This document shows, piece after piece, positions 41,985 through 53,900 of a stretch of 64,000 bases of DNA. A program made the position numbers and the translations under genes. Position 1 is the first letter of the stretch. Every line of letters starts with the position of its first letter. The DNA is from Maea johnstoni (taxonomy: Eukaryota; Annelida; Polychaeta; Spionida; Magelonidae). The stretch covers positions 1,164,577-1,228,576 of the forward strand of contig OZ012687.1 of NCBI GenBank assembly GCA_963942565.1, in the 5' to 3' direction. A model generated the notes under the pieces. The model made no database searches, was not told the DNA's origin, and saw only the letters and a list, made by a program, of their open reading frames with translations.

Positions 41985-42165
41985 GTTGTTAAAACCTATT
42001 CCAAAAGCGAAACCGCTACAGAACCCAGTTGTGCCCAATGATGTAACAGATACACTACGTCACTGATAACTTTCGCTCCTACCTTGAGCCGGATTCGAAC
42101 ATGTGGCGCTCATCCATGGATAGAGACAGCAAGACATCGGGAAACTACGCCCACGAGTGTATTCG
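41985..42165 (-). mobile_element. tRNA-derived SINE copy, minus strand
   Basis: On the minus strand an A-box-like GGGCGTAGTTTCC is followed by the B-box GTTCGAATCC (near 42095). The body GCGAAAGTTATCAGTGACGT is shared with the 43.2-kb copy. It lies next to the opposite-strand copy at 41.8 kb. Confidence 0.55.
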
Positions 42166-43149
42166 AGGGGCCACATTGCAATTTAAAGATTAGGTAAATA
42201 ATTTAGAAAAATATTTTGATTCGACTTGAGCTGCGCCGGTCAAAGAGTGACGTCAGGAGCTTCGCTAAATAAGCCATCAATAAGGCAGCTTAACATATAT
42301 ATAGTTTATAATAATTTCCTGTATACGATGTTTGCAAACCATTTTTTGTGTCATTGCTATCGGTAAATGACAGCTAGTAATCTACTATTCTAATTGGCAG
42401 GTTGGCGCATCTTAGTATCTAGTCTATGACCAGGCAGTTTATACATGCCCATAATGGTATACATATCGTCTGCGTCTCGTGCGATATTCTTGGAGACTTA
42501 CATATTAATGTTAGCTTTATCTAGTAAGAGAGCTCGCAGCGAGTAAACTGTAAATACAGGAGGCACAGTGGCGCCACCTGTTGGTAAAATAAGTTTTGTT
42601 TCTCTAAACCGCTTTTTGTGTATTGTTGTTTTGTTTGTATGATTTTTCCTCACAGGCGTCATATCTCGATGTAGACGTGTTGGTGAGAGGCAGTGCGATT
42701 TTGTAATTTCACGATTACAGCAAATAAACGTACTACTACTACTTAACATAAAGATAGCGAAACACCCGAGAGCAACGGACCACCCGAACCCAAACCACCA
42801 GACCGAACCCTATTCTTCCTATGGAGAGATTACAGTAAATCTATGTCCGTCTCCATATTTGTTTTGGAGTGACACGTCATGTGGCGCATACATACGTGTT
42901 GGCACATAGAATATATGAAGTGTAACAACAAACAACTCTTTCGAGCCATCTTACTAACCTGGGAATAGTAGGAATAATGTAGTCCGTGACTGTTGCGATA
43001 CTAATATATCAAACCCGATGGGAATTTTGAATTTCTTTCGCCGTCATTACTAAACTTATTAGGATTAACATAGTCCGTGAATGTTGTATAGCAACACCTC
43101 ATAGGGCGACTTGGCAATTTGAATTTCGTTCGTCTTCACTTTTCTGCCA

Positions 43150-43345
43150 TATTGAGGCTAAATCGGGACTCACCAGTAGTTAATGGTTAACAAAAGTGAA
43201 GTAGCCGGGGACTGCCCGACTAACCCCAAGTCACTGGTAACTTTGCCAATCGTCTGGAGGCGGATTCGAACCCATGGCCACCAGTAATGGTGGCAGTCAG
43301 CGTGCAGTCAGTTTGCAGTCGTAAGACCACTCAGCTGTGGGGATG
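43150..43345 (-). mobile_element. tRNA-derived SINE copy, minus strand (best example)
   Basis: The minus strand has A-box CAGCTGAGTGG (43327-43337) and B-box GGGTTCGAATCC (43262-43273), followed by GCAAAGTTACCAGTGACTTG and GTTAGTCGGGCAGTCC. Box order and spacing fit a long-variable-arm tRNA such as tRNA-Ser or tRNA-Leu. No A-rich or simple tail was identified, so the 3' limit is approximate. Confidence 0.65.
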
Positions 43346-43829
43346 CCCTTCAGACACGCAGAGAGAATGTGTATAGGCAATGGTATCTAGCATACGTTTT
43401 GCGCTTAACAAATGATCAAATGACTCATAATTCCTTCCTCTTTAGCTTATGGTTATATCTATTTAGTTTTCACGAACACTCAACTGTCTCTATGAGGTGT
43501 GGACACACTGCCTGCTGCCCTGATTTCAGGAGCGTACTTTGTATTGTATAGGTATGCCTAGGTAGATGTAGGCGATAACACTGATTTGTTCCCAATAAGT
43601 TCCTACAGATTTTATCTATTCATATTGTTCATGAATGTATGATTTAGTAAAAATGAATTTAAAGCAAATAAATTTACTAATCCTACTACAATATACCACT
43701 AAATAACACCCTAATCTGTTTAAACACCGAGCATTTGACTCCAATGGTTCTTTAAATTTCAGCTCTCACTCAATAGATTTTAGCATTCGAACAGTCGCTC
43801 CAATCTTGGCTTCTGGTTTGTCCTTAGAG

Positions 43830-43975
43830 AGATGGTTGGATGATTAAGGAAAGGTTGCCAGCCACCGTGTTACCACGTCACTGGTTACACTTTGCTATCT
43901 AGCTGTCCTCGGCAAGGTCAGGACTGCCCGGCCAGTATGCTGTCAGCCTTAGGTCATGGACTGCTTTGAATCCAG
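43830..43975 (-). mobile_element. diverged fourth copy of the same SINE body
   Basis: On the minus strand GCAAAGTGTAACCAGTGACG matches the body of the two neighbouring copies. A GGGCAGTCC-like block is also present but in changed order. Boxes are degraded. Confidence 0.35.
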
Positions 43976-44108
43976 TGACCCAAGGTCAAGCCCTTGATCT
44001 TCCAGTGACCCCTGCCGGGACCTAGAGAGTTCATGACCCCAGAATTAAGGTAAGGTAAGCCCGCGGGTAGTGAGTGCATCTGAGGTCACACAGCAGTCCT
44101 CATAGTCC

Positions 44109-44312
44109 TGCCTTGTGCAACCAATGGGCATCCATACGGGTGGTGCTGCCCCAACTGTCGGGCGCTCTAGCATGTCGCTTGTCGACTGGGCGTGTCTCAC
44201 CGCTGCACAATGCCTTATGCAACCAATGGCCATCATTACGGATGTGGCTGCCCCAACTATTGGGTGCTCTAGCATGTAGCTTGCCGACTGGGCATGTCTC
44301 ACCGCTGCACAA
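44109..44312. repeat. 102-bp tandem duplication
   Basis: Two consecutive 102-bp units each contain CAACCAATGG, GCTGCCCCAACT, GCTCTAGCATGT and GTCTCACCGCTGCACAATGC. They differ at roughly a tenth of positions. The unit length is a multiple of three, so open frames persist on both strands without family similarity. Confidence 0.85.
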
Positions 44313-44365
44313 TGCCATGTGCTTGAGTTCGTTCGTGCAATATAGGAAACATGTCACTGAACTGA

Positions 44366-44383
44366 GGGGGGGGGGGGGGGGGG
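44366..44383 (+). repeat. G18 homopolymer
   Basis: Eighteen consecutive G. It may be a sequencing or assembly uncertainty. Confidence 0.9.
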
Positions 44384-44665
44384 TACTACATATACCGATT
44401 TCCTACGACACAAACTATTGCCGACTTCCTATTTAATTAGACCATTTTATCGCAGATATTAGTTGACCATATGACAACGTACAGGTATAACTACGGGATA
44501 TACATAGAGTTCTTAAAGTGGAAACTTACACTTATATCTTGGATACACTTTTCTACTGTCTGTAGGATATAGTTGCCAAATATAAGGTAAAACACCACGT
44601 CTACGCCCGTCGTTAATTCCTCAAAATGGGAGTTTCTGATCCGAAAATATGTCTTCGGCACTGTT

Positions 44666-44787
44666 GTATTAGTAGAAGTATTAGTAGTATTAGTAGTATT
44701 AGAAGTATTAGTAGTATTAGTATTAGTAGTATTAGTAGTATTAGTATTATTATTATTATTATTAGTAGTAGTAGTAGTAGTAGCAGC

Positions 44788-44872
<85 letters not shown>

Positions 44873-44874
44873 TG
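44666..44874. repeat. compound ATT/GTA triplet array
   Basis: Alternating GTATTA blocks pass into ATT and then a long pure GTA tract. Poly-Thr, poly-Leu and poly-Ser frames are artefacts. Confidence 0.95.
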
Positions 44875-45620
44875 TTCATTCGCTGTAACCTGTGGCACTT
44901 CAAAATCATACTCTACAGAAAGCAGAACTAGGTTGTAAGAAAACAAAATATTAAAACATCAAACATGGCAAACTGAATGAAAATACTGCAAAACTAGACA
45001 CAGCAAACAAAGCAGTAAATGAAACTCACAGCAAACTACAGATCAAACATAGGTAGGTCGTAGGTGTACTATGTTAGCAGTCGTCCGAGAGAGTTCAAGG
45101 CCCCATCGTTCATGCGTGTCACCCCTGTAACGTATCGAATGCGCTGTGTTAGCTGAGCGTATTATGGCATACTTTGAGGTATTAGTGTTTACCTTAGGCC
45201 ACGATGCATTACTAAGAGAAACGATGTAGCACAGTGCCATATGACCTGAGATAAACCAGTTAGACTTGTTCGCAATATCCCTTCATCTTCCCATCAGCAT
45301 GTTCGCTCCTCCAATAGTTGATCAATATTGCCTTTTGATGTCCGTGTCATTAGACAAATCATCTCCTTCTGCACATCAAAGAAACATGACACTAGTTTGA
45401 TCTTATTTACAATTTCTTTACAATTAGATACAAGGGTGTGTTCCTAGACGAATTGCGGATCGTATTTCTCTTTTAGCTCTATTCACTCGTACAAGTTACG
45501 TTATAGATATCATCATCTCATTCTCTCCATTTGCGTATTGAGATCACTTCCAGACAGCTTTTTATGGGCGGACAATATAACGAGGGCTTTCGCAATGTTC
45601 TTTTTTCTGGTTTCATCTAT
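44875..45620. other. no gene recognised
   Basis: Anonymous AT-rich sequence. Confidence 0.4.
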
Positions 45621-45751
45621 TTAACCCTTACGATGACGATGGCTAATTTGGCCAATACAAAATGATGTAAAAAACTGATAAATGTTTTTTTTCAAAAATC
45701 TTTGTGTCCTTGTTCTTTGGACGAAGGTAGCATCAGCATTGGAAGGGTTAA
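45621..45751. mobile_element. 123-bp piggyBac-like MITE with TTAA duplication
   Basis: TTAA at 45621-45624 and 45748-45751 bracket a 123-bp unit. Its ends read CCCTTACGATGACGATGG and (reverse strand) CCCTTCCAATGCTGATGC, an imperfect terminal inverted repeat. TTAA targets and CCYT termini are hallmarks of piggyBac-derived elements. A half copy of one end is at 14.73 kb. No transposase is present. Confidence 0.75.
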
Positions 45752-46750
45752 TACAATTTGTCCTCTGCGTGTAGTTCAATTGAAAGATCATCAAATACCA
45801 TCTAATATCTACGAGGAGGAAAGTCCTGCAGATCCGGCAGGCAATGCATATGTCTGTCAAATTAGTCACTTAACTTCCTTCGTCAGAATAAAGGTTGTAT
45901 CCAATTACTAGCTATTTTTTTCAAAAAAGATATGTCTAGGTATTTTGAGATATCTTAGATATCAGACTCGCCCATCTACTCGTGAAATCATTTCTGAAGC
46001 AACGTAACGGAGTCTTTAGGTTAATTTTATGCCTATCCTTGTACGTATTTTTCTGTTCTATATTTTATCTATGTGTATGTTTGTTATGTCTGCTTCATGT
46101 ATTTGTATTTTTGCGATGTAATGACAAGGTCAATGAACAGTACAATACAATTCAGTACAAGTGTACCGCGTCAACCATCTTCGCACAGCTTGTGATTGCC
46201 CGAAAGCTCAAAACTGCATTTGTGGTATAAACCGTGGGCGTCTAATTTTAGAGAAACTGGTTCTATTCCTATGGGTCAAAAACTAACTAATACCCCTCTG
46301 CGCTCTATAATATAGGTATTCTACTTGTTTCGTCATTTCAGCATTCTTTCGATGGCATTTCCTGATGGAACTACCACTAATAGAAATATGTCTTTGTGCT
46401 TGTTAGCTGAGCATATGAAGAAAACTTCACGGTTATAGATATTTCAGTTGCTTGCCCTTGAAAAACCCCACCTTTTCAAAAGCGTTATCATCTTTAAGGC
46501 ATGCGTTCAAAATGCTGTTCAAATATTGTATCTGCATGGGCAGAGTGTGCTTGTTGCACATGTATTCAGGCGTTTTGTAGCCAATATTGTAACAATGGTC
46601 TATTTCTCTGCTTGTTTGAGAAGACTTATCCAATTTACACATTCGAGGGCATCTTACGCCTTGTAGGTATTGTGTGGATGCTTGTGCAGAAAAGATGTTT
46701 CACACGATTCCAACGACGAAAAGATCATATGTACATAAATATATGCATAC
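45752..46750. other. anonymous region with one retroelement tail
   Basis: A plus-strand 3' end near 46040-46160 reads GACAAGGTCAATGAACAGTA followed by TACAA-like repeats. The remainder shows no supported gene. Confidence 0.35.
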
Positions 46751-46752
46751 TA

Positions 46753-47275
<523 letters not shown>

Positions 47276-47325
47276 CACAAAGGGGAACATCTTGACCAGA
47301 GAACGATGATTTCAAAATGAAGGAA

Positions 47326-48950
47326 CGCTTATTGTATGTATTATTTATTGACTCATATAAATTATTGTTCATATTGCTTTTTCCCCCTGAATATACCCTC
47401 CCTATACAATCTGATATATTGCATTCCCCAATTCTGGTTATCCAGAAATTGAGCATCACTTTCTCATCTCCAACCCATGAATAACGTCTTCCTAGTATAA
47501 ACCAGGTTAGGACAGGTGCTGGCTCACTCTCCAACTGTGTCCTACGTCTAGCATCTAAGTCATGCAGTTTGTCATACATGATGGATCTTTGCACCTCCAT
47601 GGCTGGGCACTGCATAATAATGTGATTAATGTTCTCAATCTCGAACATATCTCATCGTATGCGTCTCCTATCACTATGAGCAAGTCCTTCCAAACAATAA
47701 TCATCTGATCTAAGCAAACTTGCTTTACATATAATCTTTATGTAAGATGTTGCAATTCGTGTATACTATGCTGTTGTAATATAGCGTTTCATTTTTAACC
47801 CGTATTTCGACGTATGTTTATATCTATGATATAGTCAATAAATACTATACTATACTATACTATGTTTACCATAGTATCGCACAAACGCATATAATCAAGG
47901 AATTTATTAAAGATAACCCACCAATTTAGATATCGTGACTGTTTTAGTATTTTGCAGATTAGGTCATTTTAATTATGTTTTATCCTTAGGGATGTCCAGT
48001 ATGCATTATCATTTTTCCATGCCTGTCCCCAAACCAGTTTGGACCATTTTGTCTTACTAATGATGGTCGCAGCCCCCACGTCATCATTACTACCTGATTT
48101 AATAGCCCTAGTCTAGCACAGGCGTTGAGTAGGTCAGGAATTGGGCTCCTAAATTTGTTTTCACTAAACTTAGATTAATCCTCGAGATAGGTTTCTAATC
48201 TCGCCCTAAAGATATTCTTGGTAATGTTCGTTATGAATAACAGTTTTTAACTAAAATAAAAGTCGTCAGCCTAATTCAACCTAGTACAGGGAAGCTTGTG
48301 GCATTAGGAGATCTGGAAGAAAATCTTTGCATACGTCTTCCGGCGTATCTCTAGAAAGCCGTAATGTTATCATGATCTTTTCCCGCAGTCCATATTTCAC
48401 ATCCCAAAGTGGGGAGAGGGACGACGACCGCCTCGAAAATGATAATGCATGATATCATGTTTAAAATTTTTTTTTCTAATGCCTATCCCAGACGCAGCAT
48501 TAAGGGAACGCCTAGATTTACCAAATTGTTCCAGGACTCTAGATTCATTATGAATTACAATACTTTTCTTGACTCTTACGTGGTCGTACTCAAGGCTATC
48601 ACGTATCCGTTCTAGACCGAGTCTAAACATTTTATTCTTTCGACTTTTAATGGAGGTTTCACCATACACTAGTGCTGCAGAATTTTCAGCATTGAAAGAA
48701 AACTTCCATTTATTCCCATAATCGTAGACCAAATCGTTGACTCTCTCTGTTTTTCTTTTGAATTTGTAGCAGCAGCCAAAGCATCAGGGTTAGACAAGCT
48801 GGTGAACTATCAATACCGCAAACGGAGCAGCACGTGTCTGCATTTTCTAGTTGGACCACCAGGAGTTTATAAAAGCCGTGTACTTCATTAGAGGGAAGAA
48901 TTCCCCTTGGTGGATCCCACAAAGCATAGGTACCTAGTTATTGTTTCCAT
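47326..48950 (-). pseudogene. old 5'-truncated copy of the same LINE family as the 50.6-59.2 kb element
   Basis: Collinear with the C-terminal half of ORF3 of the large LINE. LCGIHQGEFFPLMKYTAFIN-like sequence lies near 48.93 kb, then YGNKWKFSFNAENSAALVYG (48.7 kb), ESRVLEQFGKSRRSLNAASG, then KWSKLVWGQAWKNDNAYW (48.0 kb), and [12 protein letters not shown] (47.64 kb). The 3' end GAGTCAATAAATAATACATA resembles the large element's end. It is frameshifted with several stops and split by a nested insertion at about 47745-47885. The 5' part, including any equivalent of the middle ORF, is absent. Confidence 0.88.
47745..47885 (+). mobile_element. nested retroelement 3' end inside the old LINE copy
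   Basis: LINE homology stops near 47740 and resumes near 47900. The 140 bp between, on the opposite strand, end in GATATAGTCAATAAATACTA followed by TACTA pentamers. Orientation and tail show a separate insertion younger than its host copy. Confidence 0.6.
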
Positions 48951-49691
48951 TGCGTTTAGCAATCTCTCTTGAAATACTGTTTGAATGTCACTCATATATG
49001 CTGCGACGTATAGAAGCGAATGGGTTAAAGGGGCCGTTTTGTAGGTCATTGACCCCTTTCTATGGGTTTGAAATAAGCCCCACTAATTCGAATATAATTC
49101 AGTTTATCTGAGGTAACTATTTACCGATCATGTTCCCTCCTATCTCTGCCTGAATGCATATCATGGAGATATTATATGTTCAGCACCTTAAGGCATTCCC
49201 ATAGGACCCACATTAGTTCACTCCCACCGATCACAGTGTAATGTGAGATGGAACCATTTTTTGTATGTAACTCTGTACTCGATAAAGGTAGGCCGCATTA
49301 AGCCAATAGAGTACCGTCAAAACACCCTGCAAACCCAACACAACCCTAAAGTGCTGACCCTGCTCAGGTGAGAAAACCCTAAGAGCGTGCTAAAGGGGAA
49401 CTGTGTTTTTTCCGTCCCTACTCAACAATGTTTGCATTCAATATGGCGGCATGTTTGACTAGTTAGAAGGTCAATAAAAGGGCAAACACATTCGGGGTCA
49501 ATTTTCATGCATATAAAAAAGATGAACATTCGCTAGCTTCAGATAATAGCCTGTAGTATGAACGCACAGCGATTTTTTATAGACATAAATAACACGTACA
49601 ACAGTGACATTTCACAAATCAGTTGCATCAAGAGAATTTTTCGGTATACAAAGACACATACACATACATACACGCATACATTAATAACACA

Positions 49692-49700
<9 letters not shown>
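48951..49700. other. no gene recognised
   Basis: Anonymous sequence. Two TAAAGGGG-type strings (49025 and 49393) recall Kolobok-like termini but are in direct orientation, so no element is called. Confidence 0.35.
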
Positions 49701-49829
<129 letters not shown>

Positions 49830-50622
49830 TGCCCGCTCTATACGTTCATTGGAATACCTTCATTGGAATATTCAAGCATGATGACGTTGGTTTAAGGGAT
49901 TATGCTCTCTTAAAGGTCATACGGTCAAGGGATCCAACTTTTAGAAAGGATGTTTGAACAACAGAGCACTTGATAATCTACATCAACAAACCCCATCTGA
50001 CAAGTTAACCTGTTTTCCTATCAATGCAAACTGCAGTGCAAGACATGCATAGACACGTGTCCATGGTTCGCGTCTATAATACGTTAATTTTTCCTGTGAA
50101 AAAGATCCTTCTACTCGAATGAACCCTGGTGATTTGACACATATAAGATAATAGCACACCGGCTGTTTAATTAATAATTCATGATAGAGTGTTCAAATGA
50201 TCAGTGATAAACCCAATAGGTATGGTCTTACCAAAGTGTTGAAGCAATATTCTGTACATATAAAACTTCATTCATAAAAATGTCTACGAAATGTGCACTC
50301 ATTTAAATGTCATAATGAATTGCACTGTGTGTTATATGTCTTCTCCTGTGAACATGAATTAAGTAAAGGGTTGTATCGGGTGAAGAAGCATGGACGCGTG
50401 TTGCTCGTTTGATAGATATTAGGAATGTGCAGCATTGTATCCACGTGTCTTACTCACTGTCATCAGCAGTGTGATGTTTATACACTACACGGCACAAGCG
50501 AGAATACCACAACCTTGCATTGTGGTTTGTATCCACATTTTGGGCTAGAAGCCAAAGATAGTGATAACATGTATGTTTAAATCCACTCAAGTATTTGCCC
50601 TTAGATGGCTTAAGATGCCTTA
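49830..50622. other. no gene recognised
   Basis: Anonymous sequence between the AT array and the LINE 3' tail. Confidence 0.4.
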
Positions 50623-50958
50623 ATTGTATTGTATTGTATATTTATTGGCCGTCTCATTAGAGACAAAATTACACATATACAAATATATAGAAATAACACA
50701 AAATAAAGTATCAAATAATATAATAAATAATAACGAACAGCAAACTATAAACTTTTAACTGAGGTAAATAATAACAAACTACATCCAAAGACAAGGTTAC
50801 CATACTAACAACAGCTCATCTATCCACCTTTTGGGTGGTTTAAGGTGGAGCAGTACTTCCGACTGGGCCATTGAGCATGGTTAATTTAAGTTCATATTGA
50901 TTGACAAGCAGTTGCAACTAGGATTAGGCAGGGGGGCGCTGAGACGCCGCACATTACG

Positions 50959-53900
50959 TTACCCTATACCTTCTCGTAGCTGCAAAATCTTTCTGTAGAT
51001 CTTGCTAACACCTAGAGCAGTTAAGGTCCTCATAGTGAACATTTCTTCACCGCCTATACCCGGGATATGTTTGCCTAGCAAGCTGAAGAACACAATGCCA
51101 GGGTCATTTTCAAAAGCTGTCTTTACATTAGGGCACTGGTCATATATTTCATTAATCATACGGTCAACATCACATTGATTAAGGGGGCACCGCATCAGGA
51201 CATGGTTAACTGTTTCTAGTTCAAAGGAGACGCAGTTATCGCAAGCCCTCACGCTAGCCATTCGCCCCTTAAGACTGAGATCATCACACTTCAACCTACT
51301 AGCATGGCAAACTAGTCTCGCCATACACTCACAGGCTTTGATCAATCCCGGAGCCATGTCGGCCAGTTGCCACCACACTAGGTAATTCGGTCTTAAGGTG
51401 GTCTCACACAATAGATCATTTGACTTCATAATAGCATTAATGCAGTCCCAGTATGTGTCCTCAATAGACCAAGCTCGCTGCCAGACAAGCTTGCTCCATT
51501 GCACCTTACTAACTACAGCAGAGCCGTCTAGTGCCATGTGACACACATGTCCCAAGAGGTCAAAACGCAGGCATTCCCTAAAAATATCAAATAGAGGGCT
51601 CTGACACCCCGTACCCTCTTCTCTACCACCATTGTTGATAAACTTCCTTAACTTGATGCGTAGTGTTGTAAAGAGAAGAGTATCTTGATTCCTCAGCATT
51701 GGGAGGATGAAAATCACTTTCTTCGCTGCCACAAATGTTGTGAGTTTCATCCAACCTAAGCCGAAAAAACTGCTAGCTTTAGGCGATCTTTGTGGAAACC
51801 TCTGAATGCGTCTCCCGGCGTACCTCTGGAATGCCAGCAAATTATCTTTATCTTGTTCTGACAAAACCCACAGTTCGCATCCAAACAAGAGTGTTGGTAT
51901 TACTACATGCCAAAAGATTTTGTTGCAGGTCATCATGTTCAACCCATTTTTCCTAATCCCGAGACCGGCAGACGCATTCAGAGTTCTCCTCCCTTTGCTT
52001 ATCTTTTCTAGTACTCTAGTTTCATCTTCGGCAAAGAGGCAGGATTTGACTCCAACATGGTCGTACGAGACCCTTTCCTTAACTCTATCTATACCAAGTT
52101 TGAAAACTCTATCTACCGCATGCTGATCGTGTTCTTTTCTACTCTCACCAAACACTAATACAGCTGACTTATCGGCATTAAACCTAAATCGCCACCTATT
52201 GCCATAGTTATGAACCAAGATATGCACTCTATCAGTTTTTTGCTTTGAAGTAGTCGCAGCTGCCAGATCGTCAGCATACCCCACGGGTGAGGCTGGGATG
52301 CCTCCAATCTGACAACACAGACGGGATTCTTCGAGTTGTACAATTAGTTCATTAATAAAAGCAACATATTTAGTAAGAGAGAGGAATCCACCCTGATGAA
52401 TCCCGCATTGCATTGGGTACCATCGGGATGTCTTCCCCTCTATTCTAACTTTACACATGAACCCTTGATATGCCCTATACATGAGTCGCCATATTTTACC
52501 TTTAACTCCCATCTGATATAGTTTGTAGAAGAGCCCATTGGTCCAGACCGTATCAAAGGCCTTGGATACATCAAAATAAGATACAAATACGTTCTTATTA
52601 GACTCCAAGGCCTCTGATACGGATTCCTGTAATAACAATGCTGAATGTAGACAACTGTGGCCCTTGCGGCCAGCACCTTGCAGCCTAGAGATAACAGAGT
52701 TGTCATTCCACCATTTCTCCAATCTACTCCATAGTAGTATCTCATAGATCTTATTGAAATTAGTAAGTAGAGTGATACCCCTATAACTGTCTGTACTTAA
52801 GCTACATAAATTCTTGCCTTTGTATAGGGGTATTTGCACTCCAACCTTTAGGTTAGCCGGAATGTGCTCCAACCTAACAATGAGATTGTATACCAATAAC
52901 AGTACATGCTTAAGGCGGACCCCGCCATAGACTATGTGCTCTGTTGAAATGCCATCATCACCGCAAGCTTTCCTAAGATGTAATCTAGAGATAGCACTAG
53001 CCACCTCCTCAATTGTAAAGGGTTCGTCTAGGAACTGGTCACCATCACTCATCCCGTTTAACTCATTAACCTTATCATTAACATGAACAAAGTGCTCATG
53101 ATCGAAAGCTCTGTCTTCCTTGGGCGTGCTAAGGGATTCGAAATGATGTCTCCATACTTCAAGAACCTTGTCTATCTCGTAAACAACTTCATCATGTTGA
53201 TTTCTGATGGCCAGTACACGGGCACCGGTAGGACTCCGTTGTCTCTTAAGGAGCTTCCAGAACACATTGCGATCAGCAGAGGCACTCTCAATTACTCGTT
53301 TAACTTGTTGATTTTCATACCACCTGTCAAGTCGGCGTAATTCTTTATTAAACCTTTTCTTAGCTTCAAGATGTTGGATACGAAGGGGACTGTCGGGCTC
53401 TCTGGGTCTGCCCGCCTTAACCCACTGACGATACTTTTCCACTTTGATAACTTTTAAGACAGATAGCTCTTCCGTCCAATATGGTTTAAGGTGGGGGCGG
53501 TAGTTGGTACGTGGTATTACCTTACTTGCGTTAGTCAAAATTTGGACAACCCTATCCATTGCTACCTCCAAATCTGTGGTAGACACATCCTCACGCTCCA
53601 GAAACCTAATTAAGTCCAACATTTCCTCATCGACTACCCTAGTATACTTTTCGAAACGCTCCACGCTGGATAGTTTATCCCACTTTAGAAACTTATTCTC
53701 CTTAACAGCGGTTACGTTAGGTATGAGAGCGCCTAGATTAAGGTCAGCGGTGACTGGCCTATGATCGGACACGTTAATAGGGTCTTCTCCCAGGACCTGA
53801 CTGTGTAATAGGACCTTGCTCAACTCTGTAGGGATCAGTATGTGATCAATCACTGAGGACCCTGTTGGGCCAAAGAACGTTAGTGGGGACCCAGTTGACA

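Noticed and set aside
42498-42749. TGGCGCC string as an LTR-element primer-binding site
   Set aside because: No paired repeats, no polypurine tract and no coding part are nearby. The string is better explained as a chance or CTCF-like motif.
45621-45869. Cys-containing minus frame (ACRICRTFLLVDIRW) as a piggyBac transposase zinc finger
   Set aside because: The frame runs across the MITE boundary into unrelated sequence, and the Cys/His spacing of the piggyBac C-terminal finger is absent.
49020-49420. TAAAGGGG strings as termini of a Kolobok-like MITE
   Set aside because: They are in direct, not inverted, orientation and lack a convincing TTAA pair.
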